Positions 1 to 5,881 of a DNA stretch of 7,000 bases are shown here, one piece after another. Both the position numbers and the translations under genes were made by a program. Position 1 is the first letter of the stretch, and each line of letters opens with the position of its first letter. The notes beneath the pieces are model-generated. The model searched no databases, was not told the DNA's origin, and saw nothing but the letters and a program-made list of their open reading frames with translations. The stretch lies in the NCBI GenBank assembly GCA_038253885.1, contig JBBSGP010000094.1:1-7000 (forward strand), in the 5' to 3' direction. The DNA is from JALZAQ01 sp038253885. GTDB taxonomy: Bacteria; Gemmatimonadota; Gemmatimonadetes; Gemmatimonadales; Gemmatimonadaceae.

Positions 1-35
1 CATATCTTCTAGCGAAGAAGGTCGAGTCGAGACAG

Positions 36-70
36 GCGCCCGGGCGTGATGCCCCGGGCGCTTTTTTTTT
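36..70 (+). terminator. Rho-independent terminator of an upstream + strand gene
   Basis: A perfect 9-bp GC-only stem (GCGCCCGGG at 36-44 pairing with CCCGGGCGC at 53-61) encloses an 8-nt loop and is followed directly by nine T residues (62-70). The T tract lies on the + strand side, so it ends a transcript entering the window from the left. A possible last codon is the TAG at 10-12, but too little sequence remains to identify the upstream gene, which could also be an RNA gene. It separates that unit from the DUF5916 gene beginning at 185. The 71-184 leader after it shows no hexamer pair I would call a promoter. Confidence 0.9.
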
Positions 71-184
71 CATCGTGGCCATCTCACCGGGGAAACCGAT
101 GTCGAGCACAAACCCTTTTCGGCATGCCAGCGTCTAACCGGCTGTCCTGGCTCTCTCGTCGCTCGGCCATCCGCCCCAGCTCTC

Positions 185-931
185 GTGCCTCTGTCACTCC
201 GCACCGTTCTCACCGCAGCGGCGCTCGCCGCCAGTTCGTTCGCGCGCTCGTCGCCGATCCGGGCGCAGGAAGTCACCCCGCCGTCCGAGAACACCGCCCT
301 CGCTGCCGTCGCTGTTCGGCGAGAAGGTCCGATTCGCGTCGATGGCCGGCTCGATGAGGCGGCCTGGGCCCGCGCCACTCCGATCACGCGCTTTCGGCAG
401 ACGCAGCCGGCGGAAGGTCTATCCGCCAGCCAGAAGACCGAGGTCCGCATTCTCTACGATGAGAACGCGGTGTACGTCGGCGCGCAGATGTACGACTCGC
501 TCGGTGCCTCCGGAGTGCACGGCCGGCTGGCGAGACGAGACCAGCTGCTGACGCTACAGGGTGACAACGGCACCGGCGCGCCAGTCGTCACTTCCGATGC
601 CCTGATCGTGCACTTCGACACGTATCACGACCACCTGGGGCAATCGCTCTTCCTCATCAACCCACTCGGCGTGAAGGGCGACGCCATCAGCATCGCCGCG
701 AGCAACCTCGACCCCGCCTGGGACCCCGTGTGGGAAGGCGAGGCCCATGTGGATTCCCTGGGTTGGACCGCCGAGCTGCGGATTCCCTTTTCGCAGCTCC
801 GCTTCGCCCGCTCCGCCGAGCAGATATGGGGACTGCAGGTGCAGCGCTTCATCGACCGGAGCAATGAGTGGGATGCGTGGGCCTACTGGCGGCGCGCGGA
901 GTCCGGCGGACCGATAAGTACGGCTCGCTGA
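185..931 (+). CDS. DUF5916 family protein, N-terminal part: signal peptide and CBM9-like domain (frameshifted)
   Basis: This is the N-terminal third of a carbohydrate-binding family 9-like/DUF5916 protein, 248 residues as read. Residues 1-28 look like a Sec signal peptide: an Arg near the N-terminus, a hydrophobic TVLTAAALAA stretch, and likely cleavage near IRAQ. The CBM9-like beta-sandwich spans about 45-235, with the typical entry IRVDGRLDEAAW (50-61), a YDENAVYVGAQMYD strand (91-104), FDTYHDH (144-150) and NEWDAWAYW (227-235). In this family the domain precedes an outer-membrane barrel; its ligand here is unknown. The GTG start at 185 is the first start codon in the open frame and lies just before the signal peptide, but no Shine-Dalgarno sequence precedes it. 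Homology ends at residues ESGG (239-242); the last five or six residues are out of frame. The rest of the protein continues one base back, from 913. Confidence 0.85.
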   Translation: MPLSLRTVLTAAALAASSFARSSPIRAQEVTPPSENTALAAVAVRREGPIRVDGRLDEAAWARATPITRFRQTQPAEGLSASQKTEVRILYDENAVYVGAQMYDSLGASGVHGRLARRDQLLTLQGDNGTGAPVVTSDALIVHFDTYHDHLGQSLFLINPLGVKGDAISIAASNLDPAWDPVWEGEAHVDSLGWTAELRIPFSQLRFARSAEQIWGLQVQRFIDRSNEWDAWAYWRRAESGGPISTAR

Positions 932-2952
932 GCGGCATCACGGTGGAGCATCGACCGCGCTCCCTCGAGCTGCTGCCGTACGTCCTGAGCGGATCGCGCT
1001 TCGCGCGCGCGGCGTCCGGCGATCCGTTTCATTCCTCGCCCGAGATGACGCGTCGCGTGGGCGCCGACGTGCGCTACCTCCTCACGTCCAACCTGACGCT
1101 GGATGCCACGGTGAATCCCGACTTCGGCCAGGTCGAGGCGGACCCCGCGGTCGTGAACCTGTCCGCCTTCGAGACATACTTTCCCGAGAAGCGTCCCTTC
1201 TTCGTGGCGGGGGCCGGCGCGTTCAGCTTCGGGAGCTTCAACTGCTACTTCTGCAGCAACACCTCGAACCTCGGTGTTTTCTATAGCCGCCGCATCGGCC
1301 GCGCCCCCCAGCTCGGCAGCTATGTCGACGGATTGGCCCAGTTCGAAGACAACCCCGGGTCATCTACGATACTCGGTGCGGCGAAGATCACCGGCCGCAC
1401 CTCCAGCGGCTTCACCGTGGGTTTTCTCGATGCCGTCACCAGCAGCGAGGCAGCGCACTTCCAGACGAGCACCGGCTCGCCGCGACTGGTACAACAGGTC
1501 GAGCCCCTGACGAACTACTTCCTGGGACGCGTGCGACGGGATTTCAACGACGGCAACACCGTGATTGGAGCGGTTCTGACTTCTGCCCTGCGGCGGTTGG
1601 ACGACCCGCTGTTGCGCGACTCCCTCCGCCAGCACGGCGAGGCGGTCGGAGCGGACGTCAGGCACTATTGGGCCGGCCAGCGTTACTCGCTGCGCTCGCA
1701 GTTCGTGGTCTCCGACGTGGTCGGCTCTCCGTCGGCGATCACCCGCACGATGGAATCGAGCGCCCACTACTTCCAGCGCCCCGATCGCACGGAGACTGGC
1801 GATGGACTCTTCTCCGCACGGTACGACCGGGCGGCCACCCAACTCCGAGGCTACGGCTACTACGCCCGCCTCGCGAAAGAATCGGGCGATTGGTTGTGGG
1901 AAGTCGCGAACAACATCCGGAGTCCAGGCTTCGAGGTCAACGACCTCTCCTTTCTCAGCCGCGCCGACTACAACTGGATGAACGCGAACGTCGTCCGCCA
2001 ATGGACCGTTCCGGGGCGCTGGTACCGCAACATCTGGACGTCCCTCGGCGGCCAGCAGCAGTTCGACTATCAGGGAATGCGGACTGATCTTCAAGGGCAG
2101 TCCTTCTACTCGATGCAGCTACCCAATTTCTGGAAGGTCAACACGTCCTACATCCACCATCCGGTTGTCTACGACGATCGTGCCACGCGGGGTGGGCCGA
2201 CCGTGAAGCGGACAGGCTACAACGACATCGGCTTTGGCATCTCGGGTGACAATCGGCGACAGCTCGTACTCGGTCTCAACGGCGAGCATGCCACCAGCGT
2301 GGGAGAGGCGGGCTCATCCCTCTACCTGACCCCGAACGCGACTCTCAAGTTCGGCTCGAATACCAGTGTGAATTTCGCGCCGAGCTATTCGCACTCGCGG
2401 GGAACGCAGTATGTGATGCGCCAGGATGACCCGACCGCGAACGCGTTCTACGGCCGCCGCAACGTCTTCGCGCGAATCGATCAGAGATCGCTCTCCCTCG
2501 ACACCCGGCTCAATGTGACATTCACGCCGTCGCTCACCCTCGAGCTGTACGCGCAGCCCTTCGTGGCCAACGGTCGTTACAGCAGCTTCGAGGAGTTCGC
2601 AGCACCACGCGAGCTGAGAAAAGTCGTCTATGGGCGCGACGTGGGGGCGATCACGGAGCAACGGGACGTGGACGGCGCCCTCACCGGGTACCTCGTGGAT
2701 CCGGACGGAGCGGGTCCGGCCGAATCGTTCGTCATCTCCAATCCCGACTTCTCGCTGCGCTCGCTGCGCGGGAACGCGGTGCTCCGATGGGAGTTTCGAC
2801 CGGGGTCCACGCTGTTTCTTGTCTGGCAGCAGACACGCGCCGGCTCGAGCTCCGCCGGGACGTTCGATCTGTCTCGCGATCGGGCGCTGATCCTGGCCGA
2901 CCGCCCGATCAATGTCTTCCAGCTGAAAGTGAATTACTGGATCGGGCTCTGA
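868..2952 (+). CDS. DUF5916 family protein, C-terminal outer-membrane barrel part (frameshifted)
   Basis: This is the continuation of the gene beginning at 185, in the -1 frame. The GTG at 868 is only the first start codon in this frame; real homology starts at about 913 (DKYGSLSGIT). The DUF5916 signature lies at residues 83-112 of this frame, with NPDFGQVEADPAVVNLSAF and then YFPEKRPFF, followed by FYSRRIGRAPQ (138-148). The remainder is rich in alternating aromatic and polar strands and ends NVFQLKVNYWIGL, as expected for an outer-membrane beta-barrel. Two cysteines (NCYFCSN, about 125-131) could form a loop disulfide. DUF5916 proteins have no settled biochemical role; an outer-membrane transport or binding function linked to the N-terminal CBM9-like domain is inference. 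The TGA stop lies 18 bp from the end of the convergent OmpA-domain gene, with no terminator between. Confidence 0.85.
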   Translation: MGCVGLLAARGVRRTDKYGSLSGITVEHRPRSLELLPYVLSGSRFARAASGDPFHSSPEMTRRVGADVRYLLTSNLTLDATVNPDFGQVEADPAVVNLSAFETYFPEKRPFFVAGAGAFSFGSFNCYFCSNTSNLGVFYSRRIGRAPQLGSYVDGLAQFEDNPGSSTILGAAKITGRTSSGFTVGFLDAVTSSEAAHFQTSTGSPRLVQQVEPLTNYFLGRVRRDFNDGNTVIGAVLTSALRRLDDPLLRDSLRQHGEAVGADVRHYWAGQRYSLRSQFVVSDVVGSPSAITRTMESSAHYFQRPDRTETGDGLFSARYDRAATQLRGYGYYARLAKESGDWLWEVANNIRSPGFEVNDLSFLSRADYNWMNANVVRQWTVPGRWYRNIWTSLGGQQQFDYQGMRTDLQGQSFYSMQLPNFWKVNTSYIHHPVVYDDRATRGGPTVKRTGYNDIGFGISGDNRRQLVLGLNGEHATSVGEAGSSLYLTPNATLKFGSNTSVNFAPSYSHSRGTQYVMRQDDPTANAFYGRRNVFARIDQRSLSLDTRLNVTFTPSLTLELYAQPFVANGRYSSFEEFAAPRELRKVVYGRDVGAITEQRDVDGALTGYLVDPDGAGPAESFVISNPDFSLRSLRGNAVLRWEFRPGSTLFLVWQQTRAGSSSAGTFDLSRDRALILADRPINVFQLKVNYWIGL

Positions 2953-2970
2953 CACCGCCGCAGATTGTCC

Positions 2971-3660
2971 CTACTGCACCCGCGCCACCTCGATGCGGGC
3001 ATTGACCGGGGCGGCGGGCTTGGTGCTGTCTGCGCTGGCCGCGGCTCGGCGCTGCCGGACGGCCCGTACTCCCATCCCGAAGATCTTGGCCCCAGGAACG
3101 GCCGACTCCGCCATCTCGCGCGCTTTCGCGCCAGCTCCCTGAGCCGTATCCGCTGCAGCCAACGGAAGTGGGCGAGCCGCGCCCAAGCCGATCGCGAAAA
3201 GCCGAACGACCGGCACACTCTGAGCGACCAGCGCCGCCTTGACCGCGAATGCGCGGCGATCCGACAATTCCTGAGCCGCCGCAGAATCTGGTGGTGTCCC
3301 GACGAGATCGGTGTGAGCCTCGATGAGGAAGGTGCCCGCTGTCGCTTTCAGGGCGCGTGCCAATGCTTGAATTGCGGACTCGGCGCCAGGCGCGAACTGT
3401 GTGGTGTTTCCCGTGAACGCTATCCCGCGCGCTATCGCTCGGCTGCCCCCGAGAGCGACCTCTCCGGCCGACGTCGTAACGACCGTGCTCTCCCTCTCCC
3501 CTCCCGTCGGAGGGCTGATGGCGCCCCCGACCTTGCTCTTGACCTTTCGCAGCAGTTGCGCATTGGCACTCAGGGAAGGCACCAGGAGAAGGGCAAGAAG
3601 TAAGGGGATCACTGCGGCGGAGAACGGCAACCGGCTGATCATCCTGGATGCGGCTATCAC
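2971..3660 (-). CDS. OmpA-like domain protein, secreted, with an insertion before the C-terminal motif
   Basis: This is a 229-residue exported protein with one OmpA/MotB-type peptidoglycan-binding domain. I place the start at the GTG at 3658-3660 because AAGGAG lies 8 nt upstream; an ATG at 3640-3642 is the alternative. Residues 1-35 form a signal peptide with a long Leu/Val/Ala core (17-29), ending near SANAQ. No lipobox Cys is present. The OmpA domain covers about 78-228: IAFTGNTTQF (80-89), HTD (116-118, including the Asp that contacts diaminopimelate in the family), LSDRRAFAV (132-140), GLGAARP (158-164) and NARIEV (220-225), the counterpart of the usual NRRVEI ending. About 45 extra residues, rich in Ala, Lys and Arg, separate the last two motifs. 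The likely role is anchoring or organising the envelope by binding peptidoglycan. The gene lies downstream of the PQQ dehydrogenase gene but probably has its own promoter. Confidence 0.85.
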   Translation of the reverse strand: MIAASRMISRLPFSAAVIPLLLALLLVPSLSANAQLLRKVKSKVGGAISPPTGGERESTVVTTSAGEVALGGSRAIARGIAFTGNTTQFAPGAESAIQALARALKATAGTFLIEAHTDLVGTPPDSAAAQELSDRRAFAVKAALVAQSVPVVRLFAIGLGAARPLPLAAADTAQGAGAKAREMAESAVPGAKIFGMGVRAVRQRRAAASADSTKPAAPVNARIEVARVQ

Positions 3661-3668
3661 AGCATCAG

Positions 3669-3674
3669 CTCCTT
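3669..3674 (-). promoter_or_regulatory. Shine-Dalgarno AAGGAG setting the OmpA-domain protein start
   Basis: Read on the minus strand, AAGGAG is followed by 8 nt and then the in-frame GTG at 3658-3660. This spacing favours the GTG over the inner ATG at 3640-3642, which has only a partial AGG directly against it. It also argues against the longer open frame reaching back to 3738, whose extra residues do not resemble a signal peptide. Confidence 0.65.
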
Positions 3675-3750
3675 CCGCGGTCCGTCGTGGCGGCCGAACG
3701 CCAGCACGAGGCCACACAGATGAGTTCACGGGCACCATCGGGGCGAAATT

Positions 3751-3779
3751 ACGTTACGCTCGGGACCTCCTTCCGTCAA
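3751..3779 (-). promoter_or_regulatory. Candidate sigma70-like promoter for the OmpA-domain gene
   Basis: On the minus strand, TTGACG (3774-3779) resembles a -35 box at five of six positions. It is separated by 17 nt from TAACGT (3751-3756), a weak -10 match at three of six positions. The layout would give a leader of roughly 85 nt before the GTG at 3660. The -35 box overlaps the perfect inverted repeat at 3770-3786. This is a visual match only, and GC-rich phyla often use divergent promoters. Confidence 0.3.
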
Positions 3780-3786
3780 ACGGAAG
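3770..3786 (-). repeat. Perfect 6-bp inverted repeat between the dehydrogenase and OmpA genes
   Basis: CTTCCG (3770-3775) and CGGAAG (3781-3786) flank a 5-nt spacer. The element begins about 40 nt past the dehydrogenase stop. No U tract follows on the minus strand, so it is not a canonical terminator. It may be a weak terminator hairpin, or an operator-like site, since it covers the candidate -35 box. Confidence 0.35.
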
Positions 3787-3826
3787 CTGGCGCATCGCGT
3801 TATGGCGCTTCGCTCCTCCGGAGTGC

Positions 3827-5764
3827 TCACGGCAGCGCGAACGCCACCAGCTCGGCGTCGGCGCCGGAGCCGGTCGCGACAACGACGTATTGCGTTCCAG
3901 CACTTGTCCGGTACGTCATCGGCACTGCGTAGCCGCGGCGGCCAAGGTTGGCCTCCCAGAGCGTTCCGCCGGTGCGCTTGTCGATGGCGTAGATCGCTGA
4001 CCCCCCGCCGGTGATGAAGATCAGCCCGCCCTTCGTCACGATTCCTCCGGGCGCGCCCGCAACGCCCAATCGCGGTGCAAGGCGGACACCGCGAAGTAGC
4101 GGATGGCGACGGATCCCGGGCGAGTCTCCGAGCGGGACCTGCCAGACTCGCGACCCGCTGTTGAGGTCGATCGCGGTGAGCGTGCCGTACGGGGGCTTGT
4201 TGATCGGCAGCTCCGCGATGGGTGGCTGGTGCTCGGCCGCCGTGTCCCTGGGTGGCTCGAAGGAGAGCGAGAGCGTGGAATGGACAAGGTCCACCATGTA
4301 GTCTGCGTCCACCGTATCCGAGGGAGCGGACATCTTTGTGATGCGGTAGAGCGCCGGCGAGTTCGTCGCCTTGATGTAGATGATTCCGGTCGCAGGATCG
4401 AAGGCCGCGCCTCCCCAGCCAGCGCCGCCGATCGCGCCCGGCATGACGACCGTGCCTTCCATCGACGGAGGGGTAAAGAGTGGACCCATTCGATAGGGCT
4501 TCACTACCTCGAGCGCGCGTTTCCTGAGCTCCGGAGTGAAGTCGATGAGATCGTGCGCCGAGAACCCCTGCAGCGCGAACGGCGCCGGCGTCGTCGCGTA
4601 GGGTTGAGTTGGCGACGCGCGCTCACCGGCCACATCGCTCGCCGGCACGGGCCGCTCGACGATCGGCCAGACCGGTGCTCCGGACACACGGTCGAACACG
4701 AACAGAAATCCCATCTTGGTCGGGACCGCGACGATGTCCCGTTTCCGGCCGCGGACGCGCACCGTGCCGAGCACTGGCGGAGCGGGGAGATCGTAATCCC
4801 AGAGACCATGGTGGACGAGCTGTCGATGCCACACCCGCCTTCCCGTGCGGGCATCAAGGCAGACCACGGACTCCGCGAACAGATTGTCACCCTTGCGGCG
4901 GCCGCCGTACCAATCGTCGCTGGGTGTTCCGAAGGGCAGATAGACGAGCCCTCGTGCGGTATCCACGCTGAACGGCGCCCAGACGTTCGTGTGCCCCGTG
5001 AACTTCCAGGAGCTGTCCTCCCACGTGTCGTTGCCCACCTCACCGGGCTGCGGTATGGGGTTGAAGCTCCACACCCGAGCGCCGCTGCGCACGTCGAACG
5101 CCTGCACGTCACCCGGCGGATCGTTGCGATAGACGAGACGGTCGCCCACGCCGTTGCCCACGATCACCAGATCTCCCCATACCACCGGCGGCGACGTGTT
5201 CGTGTAATGCAGCTTGTTCACCGGGTAGCGGAGCTTCGCCGTCAGATCCACCACTCCGGTGTCGCCGAAGGAACGAATCGGCAGGCCGGTCGTCGCATCC
5301 AGCGCGATCAGACGCCACCGGCTGTTCATGAAGATCCGCCGCTCGCGGCCGTCGCTCCAGCTGGCCACCCCACGATGCACGAGCCCCGTGCCGTTGGACG
5401 GCTGTCCGAAGCGGTACGCGCCGGGATCGTAGATCCAGAACGGGATCCCGGTCGCGGCGTTCAGGGCGACGACGCGATTGAAGGGTGTGCTCAGGAACAG
5501 CGTGTCGCCGATCATGAGTGGCGTCGCCTGGAAAAGACCGGGACGGGCCGCCTTCGTGCTGTCGGTGGTGAGAATGGGTTTCTCACCCACGCGCCATCGC
5601 CAGACGATCGCGAGTCGTGCCACGTTGCGACGGTTGATGTCCGAGAGAGGAGAGTATTTCATCGCTCCCGGGTCGCCGCCGTACGTCGGCCACTGCTGCG
5701 CGCCGGCACCGCCGGGCGGTGCCAGAAGGAGGATCGTCGCGGAGAGCCAGACGTGTGCGCGCAT
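3827..5764 (-). CDS. Secreted PQQ-dependent dehydrogenase (glucose dehydrogenase-like beta-propeller)
   Basis: This is a 645-residue quinoprotein of the PQQ alcohol/glucose dehydrogenase superfamily, which oxidises alcohol or sugar substrates in the periplasm. Residues 1-23 are a signal peptide (LSATILLLA core, cleavage near GAGAQ). The mature protein opens with WPTYGGDPGAMKYSPL (25-40), as in membrane glucose dehydrogenases after their membrane domain. About eight propeller-blade motifs of the A-x-D-x-x-(T/S)-G type recur, for example 100-110, 154-160, 222-232, 302-312, 531-541 and 592-603. By family analogy Asp323 in HHGLWDYDLP is the catalytic base and Lys350 in PTKMGFLFVFDR contacts PQQ. 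No CxxCH haem motif, vicinal Cys pair or N-terminal membrane helices are present, so it is a soluble enzyme needing a separate electron acceptor. The substrate cannot be told. The ATG start has GGAGG 5 nt upstream. The gene lies 117 bp downstream of the protease gene on the same strand. Confidence 0.88.
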   Translation of the reverse strand: MRAHVWLSATILLLAPPGGAGAQQWPTYGGDPGAMKYSPLSDINRRNVARLAIVWRWRVGEKPILTTDSTKAARPGLFQATPLMIGDTLFLSTPFNRVVALNAATGIPFWIYDPGAYRFGQPSNGTGLVHRGVASWSDGRERRIFMNSRWRLIALDATTGLPIRSFGDTGVVDLTAKLRYPVNKLHYTNTSPPVVWGDLVIVGNGVGDRLVYRNDPPGDVQAFDVRSGARVWSFNPIPQPGEVGNDTWEDSSWKFTGHTNVWAPFSVDTARGLVYLPFGTPSDDWYGGRRKGDNLFAESVVCLDARTGRRVWHRQLVHHGLWDYDLPAPPVLGTVRVRGRKRDIVAVPTKMGFLFVFDRVSGAPVWPIVERPVPASDVAGERASPTQPYATTPAPFALQGFSAHDLIDFTPELRKRALEVVKPYRMGPLFTPPSMEGTVVMPGAIGGAGWGGAAFDPATGIIYIKATNSPALYRITKMSAPSDTVDADYMVDLVHSTLSLSFEPPRDTAAEHQPPIAELPINKPPYGTLTAIDLNSGSRVWQVPLGDSPGIRRHPLLRGVRLAPRLGVAGAPGGIVTKGGLIFITGGGSAIYAIDKRTGGTLWEANLGRRGYAVPMTYRTSAGTQYVVVATGSGADAELVAFALP

Positions 5765-5783
5765 GAGTTCCTCCAGAACGGAC

Positions 5784-5815
5784 GCGGGGCTCCGCGATTC
5801 GCCGCGAAGCCCCGC
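5784..5815 (-). promoter_or_regulatory. Strong 13-bp RNA hairpin in the leader of the PQQ dehydrogenase gene
   Basis: As minus-strand RNA, GCGGGGCUUCGCG pairs with CGCGGAGCCCCGC around a 6-nt loop (GCGAAU). All 13 positions pair, one of them as U.G. On the + strand the same position is a C.A mismatch, so the structure favours minus-strand RNA. It ends 9 nt before the GGAGG ribosome-binding site (5770-5774). No U tract follows. It could terminate protease transcription inefficiently, protect the message end, or control access to the dehydrogenase start; the sequence does not decide between these. Confidence 0.5.
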
Positions 5816-5843
5816 AACTCCTGATCCTATCGTAACTCTGGCC

Positions 5844-5865
5844 GCCCCCGAAACGGACCGGGAGC
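5844..5865 (-). terminator. Possible U-less terminator hairpin after the protease gene
   Basis: About 17 nt past the protease stop, minus-strand RNA can form GCUCCCG paired with CGGGGGC, a 7-bp stem with one U.G pair and an 8-nt loop. The + strand version has a C.A mismatch at that place, so it fits minus-strand transcription. No U tract follows, which makes it weak as an intrinsic terminator. Confidence 0.3.
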
Positions 5866-5881
5866 GCCAGCTATCCTGTAG

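Larger units (their letters stand above)
185..2952 (+). pseudogene. Full CBM9-like/DUF5916 gene interrupted by a one-base frameshift
   Basis: The two preceding entries are one gene. Frame 2 gives a complete signal peptide and CBM9-like domain up to residue 242 (ESGG). Frame 1 gives the expected follow-on (DKYGSLSGIT) and the whole DUF5916 barrel. Adding one G after the ccg at 911-913 makes the join read ESGGPDKYGSLSGI and yields 922 continuous residues, within the usual range for the family. Apart from this site both parts are open, and their family motifs are intact, with no second lesion seen. That suits either a very recent inactivation or a base lost in sequencing or assembly. No slippery heptamer or downstream stem is evident, so programmed frameshifting is unlikely. 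Confidence 0.8.

Noticed and set aside
900..935. Programmed -1 ribosomal frameshifting to join the two DUF5916 frames
   Set aside because: There is no X-XXY-YYZ slippery heptamer at the junction and no obvious downstream stimulatory stem. A single lost base explains the join exactly.
1360..2094. A minus-strand open frame inside the DUF5916 gene
   Set aside because: It has no family motif and an unnatural Arg/Val/Ala composition. The + strand frame carries clear DUF5916 barrel sequence throughout.
2953..2970. A shared bidirectional terminator between the convergent DUF5916 and OmpA genes
   Set aside because: The 18-bp gap contains no inverted repeat and no T or A tract.
2965..3603. A + strand open frame opposite the OmpA-domain gene
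   Set aside because: The minus-strand frame contains a signal peptide and ordered OmpA motifs, whereas this one is Arg-rich and has no domain.
3816..3823. CTCCGGAG palindrome just after the dehydrogenase stop codon
   Set aside because: An 8-bp palindrome without a loop or U tract is expected by chance in GC-rich DNA.
4103..5824. A long + strand open frame (573 codons) opposite the PQQ dehydrogenase gene
   Set aside because: It is an antisense shadow caused by high GC content. The product is Arg/His-rich with no recognisable domain, while the minus-strand frame has a signal peptide, propeller motifs and a ribosome-binding site.
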